Notes under the pieces: generated by a model
What the model was told of the DNA's origin: nothing
What the model saw: only the letters and a program-made list of their open reading frames with translations
The model's database searches: none
Position numbers and translations under genes: made by a program
DNA from: Propioniferax innocua
GTDB taxonomy: Bacteria; Actinomycetota; Actinomycetes; Propionibacteriales; Propionibacteriaceae
Assembly: GCF_006716235.1 (NCBI RefSeq)
Contig: NZ_VFOR01000001.1
Span: 1,240,001 to 1,304,000 of the forward strand
Length of the DNA stretch: 64,000 nucleotides
Reading direction: 5' to 3'
Part shown: positions 8,192 to 17,451 of the stretch, one piece after another
How the letters are laid out: each line of letters begins with the position of its first letter
How positions within the stretch are numbered: position 1 is the first letter of the stretch

Positions 8192-9360
8192 GTTCATTCC
8201 TCGTCCTGTGCCTGCACTCATCGCCGTGGTCACAGCCGGGCATCGGCGACGCCGGGGGCATGAACGTCTACGTCCGGCACACCTGCGATGAGCTGGTGAA
8301 GGCCGGCCACGATGTCACGTGTGTGACATTGCCTCGCTCCGGGGAGGTTCCGCTTCCCGGGCCGATGCCGCGGTGGCTCCATGTACTGGATCTTCCACTG
8401 GCCGAGGTCGGCAAGGGCTCCCTGCCGGAGCACTTCGACTCCATAACCGAAGCCGTTGCCCCCTTCGCCAAGGATGCCGACGCGGTGTTGGCCCACTACT
8501 GGATCTCCGCCGAGGTCGGTCGACGCATCGCTGCGGAGCGTCTGACCACCATGTTCCACACCACCGGGGCCGCCAAGAACGCATCCTCCGGCCCGGGTGA
8601 ACGCCCCGAACCGGCCCATCGGGTCGAGGCCGAGCGACGCGCAGCGCAGGCGTCCAGGGCCGTCCTCGTCAACACCCCGGGTGAGGGCCAGGAAACTGCC
8701 CGCTTGTTGAATGTCCCGCTCGACCGGTTCCAGGTGGCTGCGCCGGGCATCGACCACACCGTGTACCACCCCGGTGACACCGGAAAACCGAGCGATGTCG
8801 ATACTCGCCGGGGCCGCGACGAGATCGTGGTCGGACTGGCAGGCCGGCTGCAGCCGCTCAAGGGGCCGCAGATCCTGCTGGAGGCCCTGCGAATCGATGC
8901 AGAGTCCCTGACTCCGGGCGAACGACCGCTGCGAGCGTGGATCATCGGCGACGGACCACCTGGTTTCATGGCCGAGCTCCGAGCGTCCGCTCCAGAGCGG
9001 GTCGACTTCCTTGGCCGGCTCGATTCGAACGGGCTCGCCGATCGCATGCGTGACGCCGACCTGTGGGCCGTTCCGTCATCATCGGAGACGTTCGGACTCG
9101 TTGCGGCAGAAGCCCAAGCCTGTGGGACGCCGGTGATCGCCACCGATGTCGGAGGTCTTCCGCACGCGGTCGGTGGTGGATGGCTGGTGCCGGATCGCGA
9201 TCCGGCCTCCTGGGCCCGGACGCTGCGGTTTGCCGCGTCGTCAACCGATGAGCGAGCACGCCGAGCTCAGGCGGCGGTGGAGCACGTCCGTGAACTCACA
9301 TGGCCCAACACCGCACGCCGAATCGCCGAGGTGTTGCTCAGCGCTCGATCTCGCCTCTGA
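8188..9360 (+). CDS. mshA: MshA-like glycosyltransferase (mycothiol first step)
   Basis: A GT4-family glycosyltransferase of 390 residues. MshA joins UDP-GlcNAc and 1L-inositol-1-phosphate, the first committed step of mycothiol. Key features are the N-terminal [20 protein letters not shown] (the [10 protein letters not shown] motif is characteristic of MshA), the C-lobe start [20 protein letters not shown] and the nucleotide-sugar motif [20 protein letters not shown] with the E-x7-E glutamates. It is somewhat shorter than mycobacterial MshA (about 480). It is coupled by GTGA to the preceding kinase and converges on ino1, which makes its inositol-phosphate substrate. A different GT4 acceptor is possible, but the context supports MshA. 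Confidence 0.85.
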   Translation: MSSFLVLCLHSSPWSQPGIGDAGGMNVYVRHTCDELVKAGHDVTCVTLPRSGEVPLPGPMPRWLHVLDLPLAEVGKGSLPEHFDSITEAVAPFAKDADAVLAHYWISAEVGRRIAAERLTTMFHTTGAAKNASSGPGERPEPAHRVEAERRAAQASRAVLVNTPGEGQETARLLNVPLDRFQVAAPGIDHTVYHPGDTGKPSDVDTRRGRDEIVVGLAGRLQPLKGPQILLEALRIDAESLTPGERPLRAWIIGDGPPGFMAELRASAPERVDFLGRLDSNGLADRMRDADLWAVPSSSETFGLVAAEAQACGTPVIATDVGGLPHAVGGGWLVPDRDPASWARTLRFAASSTDERARRAQAAVEHVRELTWPNTARRIAEVLLSARSRL

Positions 9361-10423
9361 TGAACGCCTCGAGGTTCGCTCGAGCGGTCTCGTCGTCGAA
9401 CTGCTGTGGCGGCGACTTCATGAAGTAGGACGACGCGGAGGTCAACGGTCCCCCGACCCCACGGTCCAGACCGATCTTGGCCGCACGGATGGCGTCGATG
9501 ATCACCCCGGCAGAGTTCGGCGAGTCATGCACTTCGAGCTTGTACTCGAGGCTGATCGGAGCATTGCCGAACCCGTGGCCCTCGAGCCGCACGAACGCGA
9601 ACTTGCGGTCCTCGAGCCACCCCACGTAGTCCGAGGGGCCGATGTGCACATCGGCACCGGCGAGCTCGCGAGGGATGTTGGAGGTGACCGCCTGGGTCTT
9701 CGAGATCTTCTTGGACTCCAGCCGTTCACGCTCGAGCATGTTCTGGAAGTCCATGTTGCCGCCGACGTTGAGCTGGTAGGTGCGGTCGAGCACATACCCG
9801 CGGTCTTCGAGGAGCTTGGCGAGCACGCGGTGCGTGATGGTGGCGCCGACCTGCGATTTGATGTCGTCGCCGACGATCGGCAGACCAGCAGCGGTGAATT
9901 TGTCGGCCCATTCCTTCGTTCCGGCGATGAACACCGGCAGAGCGTTCACAAAAGCGCATCCCGCATCGAGGGCGGCCTGCGCGTAGAAACGGTCGGCCTC
10001 CTCCGAACCCACGGGGAGATAGGAGACCAGGACATCGACCTGTGCATCACGGAGCGCCTGCGCCACGTCGATGGGTTCGGCCTCGGATTCGGTGACGGCT
10101 TCGCGGTAGTACTGACCCAGGCCATCGAGCGTCTGCCCCCGCTGGACCGGGACACCGAGGTGTGGAACGTCCGAGAACTTGATCGTGTTGTTGTGGGAGG
10201 CCCAGATGGCCTCCGAAAGATCCTTGCCAACCTTCTCGGCATCCACATCGAAGGCAGCGACGAATTCCACGTCGCCGACGTGATAGCCACCCAACACGAC
10301 ATTCATGAGGCCGGGGATCGACTCCTGCGGATCGGCGTCGCCATAGAACTGGACCCCCTGGATCAGGGATGACGCACAGTTGCCCACTCCGGCAATGGCG
10401 ACTCGAATGGATTGCTCGCTCAC
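9338..10423 (-). CDS. ino1: Inositol-3-phosphate synthase
   Basis: NAD-dependent conversion of glucose-6-phosphate to 1L-myo-inositol-1(3)-phosphate, feeding mycothiol and phosphatidylinositol. The 361-residue protein has the NAD-binding [12 protein letters not shown] at 12-23, the conserved [28 protein letters not shown] segment and [12 protein letters not shown]; this is the compact prokaryotic type. Start GTG 10423 is preceded by AAGGAGA five bases upstream; longer frames would run through the tRNA. Its 3' end overlaps mshA by 23 bases in opposite orientation. Confidence 0.95.
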   Translation of the reverse strand: MSEQSIRVAIAGVGNCASSLIQGVQFYGDADPQESIPGLMNVVLGGYHVGDVEFVAAFDVDAEKVGKDLSEAIWASHNNTIKFSDVPHLGVPVQRGQTLDGLGQYYREAVTESEAEPIDVAQALRDAQVDVLVSYLPVGSEEADRFYAQAALDAGCAFVNALPVFIAGTKEWADKFTAAGLPIVGDDIKSQVGATITHRVLAKLLEDRGYVLDRTYQLNVGGNMDFQNMLERERLESKKISKTQAVTSNIPRELAGADVHIGPSDYVGWLEDRKFAFVRLEGHGFGNAPISLEYKLEVHDSPNSAGVIIDAIRAAKIGLDRGVGGPLTSASSYFMKSPPQQFDDETARANLEAFIRGEIER

Positions 10424-10501
10424 GACTCTCCTTCGTCTCAGGCCTCGCCGGCCACCGCGCCTCCAGATGACACCGTTGACCCGGCGTCGCCTGAACGCAG
10501 C

Positions 10502-10527
10502 GAAGCCCGAGCCTCGGCTCGGGCTTC
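10502..10527 (-). terminator. Hairpin downstream of tRNA-Arg
   Basis: GAAGCCCGAG (10502-10511) pairs perfectly with CTCGGGCTTC (10518-10527) across the loop CCTCGG. It lies five bases past the tRNA 3' end and before ino1. There is no T-tract, as is common in actinobacterial terminators. Confidence 0.7.
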
Positions 10528-10532
10528 TGTCG

Positions 10533-10605
10533 CGCGCCCGGAGGGATTCGAACCCCCAACCTTCTGATCCGTAGTCAGATGCTCTATCCGTTAAGCTACG
10601 GGCGC
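10533..10605 (-). tRNA. tRNA-Arg (anticodon ACG)
   Basis: Acceptor arms GCGCCCG/CGGGCGC, anticodon stem TCTGA/TCAGA with loop CTACGGA, T-arm GGGGGTTCGAATCCC. The anticodon ACG reads CGN arginine codons after A34 deamination. Discriminator base G, CCA not encoded. Confidence 0.96.
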
Positions 10606-10627
10606 ATTGGTCAACGACCGAGGACAA

Positions 10628-10657
10628 AATATACGCACTCGCTCCCCCTTGACGCAA
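10628..10657 (-). promoter_or_regulatory. Promoter for tRNA-Arg
   Basis: Reading leftward, TTGCGT (10657-10652), an 18-bp spacer and TATATT (10633-10628) end 23 bases before the tRNA. This is a good sigma-70-type match. Confidence 0.55.
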
Positions 10658-10782
10658 ATCGCCTCACCCTCCCCCGTGACAGACCTCACAGGAACAGCTG
10701 GCCGCAATGGAGCAGACCAGCGCACCAACAGGGCTACCATCGGACCACTGTCGAACTGGTACCAACGCAGGAGAACAACGAC

Positions 10783-12606
10783 GTGACTTCTACAGTTCAG
10801 GCCCCCACGGCCCACGAGGCCGTGCTCGCATGGGTTGAGCAGACCGCTGCCATGACGAAACCGGACGCGATCCGATGGTGCGACGGGTCGGAGGCCGAGT
10901 GGAAGGAGCTCTCGAGCAGGCTTGTGAGCTCTGGCGCGCTGGTCCCTCTCAACGAGGAGACCAAGCCCAATTCCTTCTACGCCCGCAGCCTTCCGTCAGA
11001 TGTGGCCCGTGTCGAGGATCAGACGTTCATCTGCACCAAGACCGAGCGCGGCGCCGGGCACACCAACAACTGGGCCGATCCTGTGGAGATGAAGCAGACG
11101 ATGTCTGCTCTCTACGACGGCTGCATGAAGGGCCGCACGATGTACGTGATCCCCTTCTGCATGGGCCCGCTCGACGCCGAGGATCCGAAGTTCGGCATCG
11201 AAATCACCGACTCGGAGTACGTCGTGCTCTCCATGCGCATCATGACGCGCATGGGCCAGGCCGCCCTCGACGCCTTGGGCACCGATGGCGATTTCGTGAA
11301 ATGCGTTCATTCGGTGGGGGCTCCGCTGGCCGAGGGCGAGCAGGACGTGCCGTGGCCATGCAATGACACCAAATACATCTCGCACTTCCCCGAGACCCGC
11401 GAGATCTGGTCGTTCGGGTCGGGCTACGGAGGCAATGCCCTGCTCGGCAAGAAGTGCTACGCACTGCGCATCGCGTCAGCCATGGCCCACGACGAGGGCT
11501 GGCTGGCCGAGCACATGTTGATCCTCCGCCTCACGTCCCCCGAGGGGAAGACCTACACGATCTGCGCGGCCTTCCCGAGCGCCTGCGGCAAGACGAACCT
11601 GGCCATGCTCGAACCCACCCTTCCGGGATGGAAGGTCGAGACCTGCGGCGATGACATCGCCTGGATGCGCTTCGGCGAGGACGGACGCCTGTACGCGGTG
11701 AATCCCGAATACGGGTTCTTCGGCGTCGCACCTGGAACGGGATGGGACACCAACCCCAACGCGATGCGCACGATCGAGAAGGGCAACTCGATCTTCACCA
11801 ATGTCGCCCTCACCGACCACGGCGATGTGTGGTGGGAAGGCATGACGAAGGTCAAACCCAAGCACCTCACCGATTGGAAGGGCCGTTCCTGGACGCCCGA
11901 CGAGGGTCCCGTGGGCGGCGAGCCGGAAGAGAAGGCAGCGCACCCGAACAGTCGTTTCTGCACTCCCATCACGCAGTGTCCGATCCTGTCCGACGAGTTC
12001 GACTCCCCCACCGGCGTTCCCGTGGACGTCATCCTCTTCGGTGGTCGCCGCGCCAGCACGATTCCGCTGGTCGCCGAGGCACGTGACTGGAATCACGGCG
12101 TGTTCATGGGCGCGACCTGTTCGTCGGAGACCACTGCAGCGGCAACGGGCAAGGTGGGCGTCGTGCGCCGGGACCCCATGGCGATGCTGCCGTTCATCGG
12201 GTACAACGCCGGCGACTACCTCAAGCACTGGGTCAAGATGGGCGAGAAGGGCGGCGACAAGATGCCGCGCGTGTTCTACGTCAACTGGTTCCGCCGCGGC
12301 GACGACGGCTCGTTCCTGTGGCCGGGGTTCGGAGAGAACAGCCGCGTTCTCAAGTGGATCTGCGAGCGCCTCGAAGGCCGGGTCGAGGCGACCGAGACGC
12401 CCGCCGGCGCCATCCCCACCGAGGACGGACTCGACCTCTCGGGCCTGGACGTCAAGGGTGACGACATCGCAGAAGCCACCGCCTTCAAGGCCGATGAATG
12501 GCGCGCCGAGATCCCACTGATCCAAGAATGGCTGGACTCGTTCGGCGAGGATCTCCCAACCGAGGTCGCCGCCGAGTTCGACAAACTGAAGGACGCTCTG
12601 GCCTGA
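10783..12606 (+). CDS. pckG: Phosphoenolpyruvate carboxykinase (GTP)
   Basis: Interconverts oxaloacetate plus GTP with PEP, CO2 and GDP, the first step of gluconeogenesis. At 607 residues it matches the GTP-dependent family. The P-loop with the reactive cysteine is [13 protein letters not shown], and other family blocks include [53 protein letters not shown] and [12 protein letters not shown]. Start GTG 10783 is chosen because GCAGGAGA lies nine bases upstream and the family starts here; the open frame continues back through the tRNA. It is monocistronic and followed by strong hairpins. Confidence 0.97.
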   Translation: MTSTVQAPTAHEAVLAWVEQTAAMTKPDAIRWCDGSEAEWKELSSRLVSSGALVPLNEETKPNSFYARSLPSDVARVEDQTFICTKTERGAGHTNNWADPVEMKQTMSALYDGCMKGRTMYVIPFCMGPLDAEDPKFGIEITDSEYVVLSMRIMTRMGQAALDALGTDGDFVKCVHSVGAPLAEGEQDVPWPCNDTKYISHFPETREIWSFGSGYGGNALLGKKCYALRIASAMAHDEGWLAEHMLILRLTSPEGKTYTICAAFPSACGKTNLAMLEPTLPGWKVETCGDDIAWMRFGEDGRLYAVNPEYGFFGVAPGTGWDTNPNAMRTIEKGNSIFTNVALTDHGDVWWEGMTKVKPKHLTDWKGRSWTPDEGPVGGEPEEKAAHPNSRFCTPITQCPILSDEFDSPTGVPVDVILFGGRRASTIPLVAEARDWNHGVFMGATCSSETTAAATGKVGVVRRDPMAMLPFIGYNAGDYLKHWVKMGEKGGDKMPRVFYVNWFRRGDDGSFLWPGFGENSRVLKWICERLEGRVEATETPAGAIPTEDGLDLSGLDVKGDDIAEATAFKADEWRAEIPLIQEWLDSFGEDLPTEVAAEFDKLKDALA

Positions 12607-12659
12607 CCTGACCGGGCCCGCAATGGGCCCAAGACGAAAAGAATCCGAAACGAAAAAGA

Positions 12660-12697
12660 CTTGGGCCGCAGCATCGGAGGCGATGCTGCGGCCCAAG
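12660..12697. terminator. 17-bp perfect hairpin, bidirectional terminator
   Basis: CTTGGGCCGCAGCATCG (12660-12676) and its exact complement at 12681-12697 enclose the tetraloop GAGG. It sits between pckG (+) and tRNA-Ser (-), so it can end both transcripts. A smaller hairpin, GGGCCC-GCAAT-GGGCCC at 12614-12630, precedes it. Confidence 0.85.
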
Positions 12698-12704
12698 CCA
12701 TACG

Positions 12705-12795
12705 CGGAGGTGGCGGGATTTGAACCCGCGAGAGGGGTTAAGACCTCAACCCGCTTAGCAGGCGGGCGCCATAGACCTGACTAGGCGACACCTCC
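12705..12795 (-). tRNA. tRNA-Ser (anticodon GCT)
   Basis: A 91-nt class II tRNA: acceptor GGAGGTG, anticodon stem CCCGC/GCGGG with loop CTGCTAA (GCT), a long variable arm (TTGAGGTCTTAACCCCTCTC) and T-arm GCGGGTTCAAATCCCGC. Reads AGC/AGU serine codons. Discriminator G. Confidence 0.96.
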
Positions 12796-13072
12796 CCAGC
12801 CACACGAGCACAAGCACCCGAAGCAGCCAGCGGTTAACTGTAACCGAGCCCCGCTGGCACGGCAACCGAATCGTTTCACCCACACGGGCAACACACTCCG
12901 ACCATGGTCTTACTCCGACCGGGCAGGCATGGCCCGGGGTCCGAATGTTCGCAAAACTCCGCAGAGATGGTCGCAACGGCCGAAGATCGCTGTCCATTGC
13001 GGGTTATCCTGCGATGCAGACTCCACACAGAATGTGACGAGCTCCGTTCCGGGGCTGGGGGAAGGGGATTCC

Positions 13073-14122
13073 ATGGCGAAGCGCATGGCCACCGACGAGG
13101 ATGACGAGAAACTCTCGCTCTTCGACGATGACGGCTTCGACGGCACGGACGACGACAAGCGACGCCGTGGCGCGCGCAGGCCACTGGTCATCATCGGGGC
13201 GCTGTTCCTGGTGCTGGTCCTCGGCGGCGTCGCCGTCGCCGGGTGGTACCTCTCCCGCGTCAACACTGCGCTCGACGACATCGAGCGCGGGCCGCAGCTG
13301 CCCACCAACTACCCAGGGCAGCCCGAGCGCGCCGATGACTACGAGGCCCAGAACATCGTTCTCATGGGCAGCGACGACCGCTACGACGGCGGCGGCGGAC
13401 GCTCGGACTCCCTCATCGTGCTGCACCTCTCCGGTGACGGCGAGAGCGCTTACCTGGTCTCGTTCCCCCGCGATCTGTGGGTGCCCATCCCCGATCACGG
13501 CACTGCGAAGATCAATGCTGCCTACGCCTACGGTGGCCCGCAGCTCACCGTCAAGACGATGGAGCAGCTGCTTGATACCCGTATCGACCACACTGCGGAG
13601 ATCGACTTCGCCGGTTTCATCGCCCTCACCGACACGCTCGGCGGCGTCACGGTGAACAACAAGGTGGAATCGTCGTGGAAGGAATACCACTTCCCTCGCG
13701 GTGAGCTGACCTTGAAGGACGGCAAGGAAGCCCTCGTCTATGTGCGCCAGCGAAAAGAGCTGCCCAATGGTGATCTCGATCGTGCTGAACGCCAGCGTGC
13801 GGTGATCAAGGCGATCATCTCCAAGGCTGCCTCCCCCGAGACGCTCACCAACCCGGGCAAGTTCAGCTCGATGGTCGGCGACATGAGCCGCCACATCACC
13901 GTCGACGAGACCCTGACCACCGAACAGATCCGATCGCTGGCCCTGGATTCCAAGATCCGCAGCGGTTCACAGATCAAGTCGTTGCAAGCCCCCATCACCG
14001 GGTTCGAGATGTCGTCCGATGGCCAGTCCATCGCCGTGGTTGACGAGCCCGCAATGGCTGAACTGGCAAAGGCCCTGCAGAACGACACGATGGACGAGTA
14101 CGCAAAGAAGCACCCGAACTGA
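13073..14122 (+). CDS. LytR-CpsA-Psr (LCP) family protein
   Basis: LCP enzymes transfer undecaprenyl-linked glycopolymers onto peptidoglycan on the outer face of the membrane. The 349-residue protein has an acidic cytoplasmic N-terminus, one membrane helix at about 37-58 and an LCP domain with the conserved NIVLMGSDDR, RSDSLIVLHL, YLVSFPRDLWVPIP, KINAAYAYGG, VDFAGF-like IDFAGFIALTDTLGGV and the VRQR arginine motif. ATG 13073 has GGAAGGGGA upstream. The next LCP gene begins 13 bases after its stop, so they form an operon. The 277 bases upstream, up to tRNA-Ser, hold the promoter region and no other feature. Confidence 0.93.
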   Translation: MAKRMATDEDDEKLSLFDDDGFDGTDDDKRRRGARRPLVIIGALFLVLVLGGVAVAGWYLSRVNTALDDIERGPQLPTNYPGQPERADDYEAQNIVLMGSDDRYDGGGGRSDSLIVLHLSGDGESAYLVSFPRDLWVPIPDHGTAKINAAYAYGGPQLTVKTMEQLLDTRIDHTAEIDFAGFIALTDTLGGVTVNNKVESSWKEYHFPRGELTLKDGKEALVYVRQRKELPNGDLDRAERQRAVIKAIISKAASPETLTNPGKFSSMVGDMSRHITVDETLTTEQIRSLALDSKIRSGSQIKSLQAPITGFEMSSDGQSIAVVDEPAMAELAKALQNDTMDEYAKKHPN

Positions 14123-14135
14123 TCCGAGGTCACCT

Positions 14136-15794
14136 GTGAAGTCATCCCGCACCCTCGGGAGTTGGAACGAGAAGCTGCGGAAGGTCCGCGGCGCCGGCTC
14201 CAAGAATGTTCCCGGCGACCCTCGCGAGAGTTTCACGGCCGGATCACTCTGGACGGCCGTGGGCACGTATGTGCCGGGATCGGGCCTGATCAAGGGCGGA
14301 CGCCGCATGCTCGCCGGCACCGTGGCCTTCGGGCTGTTCCTCATCACGCTGTTGACGCTCAGCGTCTGGGCACTCGTCGACACCCGTTCTCTCCTGCACC
14401 TGGCGGTGAATGCGGGGTTCCTCAAGGCGATGGTCGTGGTGCTGCCGCTGCTGACCCTCGGTTGGCTCTGGTTGATCGTGCAGACCCATCTCGACCTGAA
14501 GCCACGTGGTGTGCTCACCTCCGCGCAGCGGGGCATCTCCACAGCGCTGGTCGTGGCTCTGAGCTTCAGCATCGCTGCCCCCATGGCCGTGGCCTCCCGT
14601 TATGCATTCGATCAATCCCGGTGGCTCGACACGATCTTTCGTGACGGCAACACCATCCGCTCCGGCACGGCCCCGGATGTGAACCCCTCCGACCCGTGGA
14701 AGAACAAGCCGCGCGTCAACATCCTGTTGCTCGGCGGCGATGCGGGCCCCGACCGCGAGGGATCCCGCATGGACACGATCGTGCTGGCGAGCATCGACAC
14801 ACAGACAGGAGACACCGTGCTCCTGCAGATCCCGCGGAACGCCGCCAACGCTCCGTTCCCGAAGGACTCCCCCCTCTCCGAGTACTACCCCGAAGGGTTC
14901 TCGAGCGGTTGGTCCGATGACCCGCAATACATGTTCAACAACGTGTACGACGGGGTCCCCGACAGTGTGCCCGCCGATGTGCTGGGGCCCACCGATGACC
15001 TCGGTGCGGACGCCATGAAACTCGCTGTCGGTGCTGCGACGGGCCAGCAGGTCGACTATTACGCCATGGTGGATCTCGCCGGCTTCAGCAAGTTGATCAA
15101 CGCCCTCGGCGGTGTGACTGTCAACATCAACACCTGGGTGGCGATGGGCGGCGATTCGGACGCGGGCATCCCCCCGTCCAAGTGGATGAAGCCCGGAGCC
15201 AATCAGCATCTCAACGGCACCGAGGCGCTCTGGTTCGCGCGCGGGCGCTACGGCTCCAATGACTTCCAGCGCATGGACCGTCAGCGTTGTGTCATCGAGG
15301 CCGCCATCGAGCAGGCCAATCCCGGCAACATGCTCGCGCGTTACGAGGACATCGCCCGCCAGTCCAAGGACATCATCAAGACCGACATGCCCGCCGAGAT
15401 CCTCCCCGCCCTGGTGGATCTGGGCCTCCGCGTGAAGGACGGGCAGCGAGACAGCATCGTGCTCCGCAACGATGAACACGGGTTCTGGTCCGGTGATCCG
15501 GATTGGGCTCTCGTCCGGGCTCGGATGGAGAAAGCAATCGAGGATCAGAAGCCCAAGACCCCGGAACCGAAGCCTTCCGAGAAGCCGAACGATGAGCCAC
15601 CGGCCGATCCGCCGCCGGGTGAGCAGCCTCCCGAGCAGACGCCGGAAGTACAGCCGACGACCGCGGCCCCGCCTCCGGACACCGGGGAACCGGAACAGCC
15701 TCTCCCGCCGGTGGCTCCGCCGGAGGACCTCCGCACGTCCTGCGAGTTCCAGCCCGAGGTCGCCAAGGAAGAACTGGCCAATCCACCCTTCTGA
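14136..15794 (+). CDS. LytR-CpsA-Psr (LCP) family protein with three membrane helices
   Basis: A second LCP protein, 552 residues. Unlike its neighbour it has three predicted membrane helices (about 58-80, 94-116, 133-155). The LCP domain follows (NILLLGGDAG, RMDTIVLASID, LLQIPRNAANAPFP, VDYYAMVDLAGFSKLINALGGV, LWFARGRYGSNDFQRMDRQR), then a long Pro/Glu-rich C-terminal tail (EPKPSEKPNDEPPADPPPGE) that probably spans the wall. Start GTG 14136, 13 bases after the first LCP gene with GAGGT upstream. Likely role: attachment of a wall glycopolymer, possibly with different substrate from its neighbour. Confidence 0.92.
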   Translation: MKSSRTLGSWNEKLRKVRGAGSKNVPGDPRESFTAGSLWTAVGTYVPGSGLIKGGRRMLAGTVAFGLFLITLLTLSVWALVDTRSLLHLAVNAGFLKAMVVVLPLLTLGWLWLIVQTHLDLKPRGVLTSAQRGISTALVVALSFSIAAPMAVASRYAFDQSRWLDTIFRDGNTIRSGTAPDVNPSDPWKNKPRVNILLLGGDAGPDREGSRMDTIVLASIDTQTGDTVLLQIPRNAANAPFPKDSPLSEYYPEGFSSGWSDDPQYMFNNVYDGVPDSVPADVLGPTDDLGADAMKLAVGAATGQQVDYYAMVDLAGFSKLINALGGVTVNINTWVAMGGDSDAGIPPSKWMKPGANQHLNGTEALWFARGRYGSNDFQRMDRQRCVIEAAIEQANPGNMLARYEDIARQSKDIIKTDMPAEILPALVDLGLRVKDGQRDSIVLRNDEHGFWSGDPDWALVRARMEKAIEDQKPKTPEPKPSEKPNDEPPADPPPGEQPPEQTPEVQPTTAAPPPDTGEPEQPLPPVAPPEDLRTSCEFQPEVAKEELANPPF

Positions 15795-15812
15795 CGTGCC
15801 GAACCCATGAAA

Positions 15813-15841
15813 CTGACTCATACCGCGTGAACGGCTAGACT
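15813..15841 (+). promoter_or_regulatory. Candidate promoter for tRNA-Ser(TGA)
   Basis: CTGACT (15813-15818), a 17-bp spacer and TAGACT (15836-15841) end 28 bases before the tRNA. Confidence 0.45.
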
Positions 15842-15868
15842 GGCTGGCCGCAGCAGTTCATCCTGCTG

Positions 15869-15955
15869 GGCGAGATCGCATAGTGGACTAGTGCAGCCGC
15901 CTTGAAAGCGGCCGAGCGGGCAACCGTTCCGTGGGTTCGAATCCCACTCTCGCCG
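15869..15955 (+). tRNA. tRNA-Ser (anticodon TGA)
   Basis: An 87-nt class II tRNA: acceptor GGCGAGA/TCTCGCC, anticodon stem GCCGC/GCGGC with loop CTTGAAA (TGA), a long variable arm and T-arm GTGGGTTCGAATCCCAC. Discriminator G, no encoded CCA. A protein gene starts two bases after its 3' end. Confidence 0.96.
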
Positions 15956-15956
15956 C

Positions 15957-16394
15957 GTGAAGAGCAGCACGTATCTGCTGCGCCCGGTCCCACCGGTGCG
16001 CGCTTTCCTGACCGCATCGGCTTTGTGCATCACCGGTGCCGTCCTGATCGTGCTGGCCACCGACAACGCATGGCACTGGATCGTCACGGTTCTGGGTGTG
16101 TTGTTGGTGACGCTCGGCGTCGCCCTCACCGTGTTGGGCGTCATCGCGTTGTACCGCCTGCGGGTCCGAGCCGTGTTCGATGCCACCGGTTACAACATCC
16201 GGTCCCAGCGCGGGCAGGTCGACGGCACATGGATCGATGTCACCCGCGTGACACTCTCCGGACCGCGACTGGTCATCGAGCGTCGCGAAGGGGAGGACCA
16301 CCAGGTGCTGACGCCGATGGGCGACCGTGATCCGTTGGCCGAGGAGATGCTGCAGGACATGTCGCATCGCCTGCACAACCGTTACGGCCTGTGA
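15957..16394 (+). CDS. Small two-helix membrane protein, function unknown
   Basis: A 145-residue protein. It has a short N-terminus, two membrane helices (about 15-34 and 41-65, LTASALCITGAVLIVLA and IVTVLGVLLVTLGVALTVLGV), then a cytoplasmic domain of about 80 residues that resembles the PH-like domain found in small actinobacterial membrane proteins (VFDATGYNIRSQRGQ, LVIERREGEDHQVL). I do not recognise a named family. The first possible start, GTG 15957, lies one base beyond the tRNA-Ser 3' end, so RNase Z processing of a shared transcript would leave a leaderless mRNA. GTG near 15993 is an alternative that keeps both helices. Confidence 0.7.
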   Translation: MKSSTYLLRPVPPVRAFLTASALCITGAVLIVLATDNAWHWIVTVLGVLLVTLGVALTVLGVIALYRLRVRAVFDATGYNIRSQRGQVDGTWIDVTRVTLSGPRLVIERREGEDHQVLTPMGDRDPLAEEMLQDMSHRLHNRYGL

Positions 16395-16438
16395 CACCAC
16401 CCCGCGTGGCTGTTTCGTCGCGCCGTTAGTCTCGGAGC

Positions 16439-17410
16439 ATGGCAACCATGCGAGTCATTCGAGCTGATGGGGCAGGTGGCCCCGAGGTCCTGGTCGTCCA
16501 CGAGGTGCCTCGTCCCGAGGCGAAGGCCGGTGAGGTGCTCATCGAGGTGACCGCGGCCGGGATGAACCGCGGTGACGTCATGCAACGACACGGCCATTAC
16601 CCCCCTCCCGAAGGCGTCACCGACGTGCTGGGGCTGGAGGTGTCGGGCACGATCGCCGAGGTTGGCGACGGCGTCGAGGGCTGGTCGCCGGGAGACGAAT
16701 GCGTGGCCCTGTTGGCCGGAGGCGGTTACGCTGAATACGTCGCCGTGGATGCACGTCAGGTCATTCGACCACCCCGCGGCATGGATCTGGTCACCGCCGG
16801 CGGTTTCATCGAGGTGGCCGCCACGGTCATCTCGAACCTCGATCTCGCGGAGCTCACTTCGGGCGAGACATTCCTCGTGCACGGTGGCGCGGGAGGTATC
16901 GGATCCTTCGCCATCCAGTACGCCAAGTCGCTGGGCGCGAAGGTCGTGGCCACCGCCGGGCAGCCGCAAAAACTCGATCTCTGCCGTGAGCTCGGTGCCG
17001 ATGTGGCCGTCTCGTACCACGATGACTGGGCCGCAGCGGTCAAGGATCTCGGCGGCGTCGACGTCATCCTGGACTCCATCGGCGCGAAGTACCTCGATGC
17101 CCATGTGTCCCTGCTGAAACGTGATGGGCGGATGGTCACCATCGGTCTGCAGAAGGGGCGCCGCGCCGAACTCGATCTCGGACTGCTTCTGGGCAAGCGC
17201 GGGACGCTGATGGCGACGACGCTGCGCAGCCGTTCGGCCGAGGAGAAGGCGGAGATCCTCGCGCGAGTGGCGGAGGTGACCCAGGAGGGTTTCGCCAACG
17301 GTGTGTTCCGCTGCGTCCCGGTGCGTGAATTCGCGCTCGATGATGTGCGGGCCGCCCACGAGTTCTTCGATTCCGGTGACCACACGGGCAAACTCGTGCT
17401 CCGCCCCTGA
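16439..17410 (+). CDS. NAD(P)H:quinone oxidoreductase, zinc-free MDR family (PIG3 type)
   Basis: A medium-chain reductase of 323 residues. It has the GroES-like N-domain with GMNRGDVMQRHGHYPPPEG, the nucleotide-binding loop HGGAGGIGSFAIQYAKSLGAKVVATAG, and no zinc-binding Cys/His set. The arrangement MRVIRADGAGGPEVLVVHEVPRP and GLEVSGTI matches the PIG3/QOR group that reduces quinones one electron at a time with NADPH. Start ATG 16439 follows TAGTCT by six bases (leaderless); ATG 16448 is possible too. The substrate cannot be fixed from sequence. Confidence 0.88.
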   Translation: MATMRVIRADGAGGPEVLVVHEVPRPEAKAGEVLIEVTAAGMNRGDVMQRHGHYPPPEGVTDVLGLEVSGTIAEVGDGVEGWSPGDECVALLAGGGYAEYVAVDARQVIRPPRGMDLVTAGGFIEVAATVISNLDLAELTSGETFLVHGGAGGIGSFAIQYAKSLGAKVVATAGQPQKLDLCRELGADVAVSYHDDWAAAVKDLGGVDVILDSIGAKYLDAHVSLLKRDGRMVTIGLQKGRRAELDLGLLLGKRGTLMATTLRSRSAEEKAEILARVAEVTQEGFANGVFRCVPVREFALDDVRAAHEFFDSGDHTGKLVLRP

Positions 17411-17451
17411 GCGTCCGCTGCATTTGAGCACGGCCTCGGCCTGACGTCACG

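Noticed and set aside
12796-13072. SRP RNA (ffs) or another ncRNA next to tRNA-Ser
   Set aside because: The conserved SRP domain IV core (GGAAG...GCAGCA loop) is absent; only a short CCGGGC/GGCCCGG hairpin is seen.
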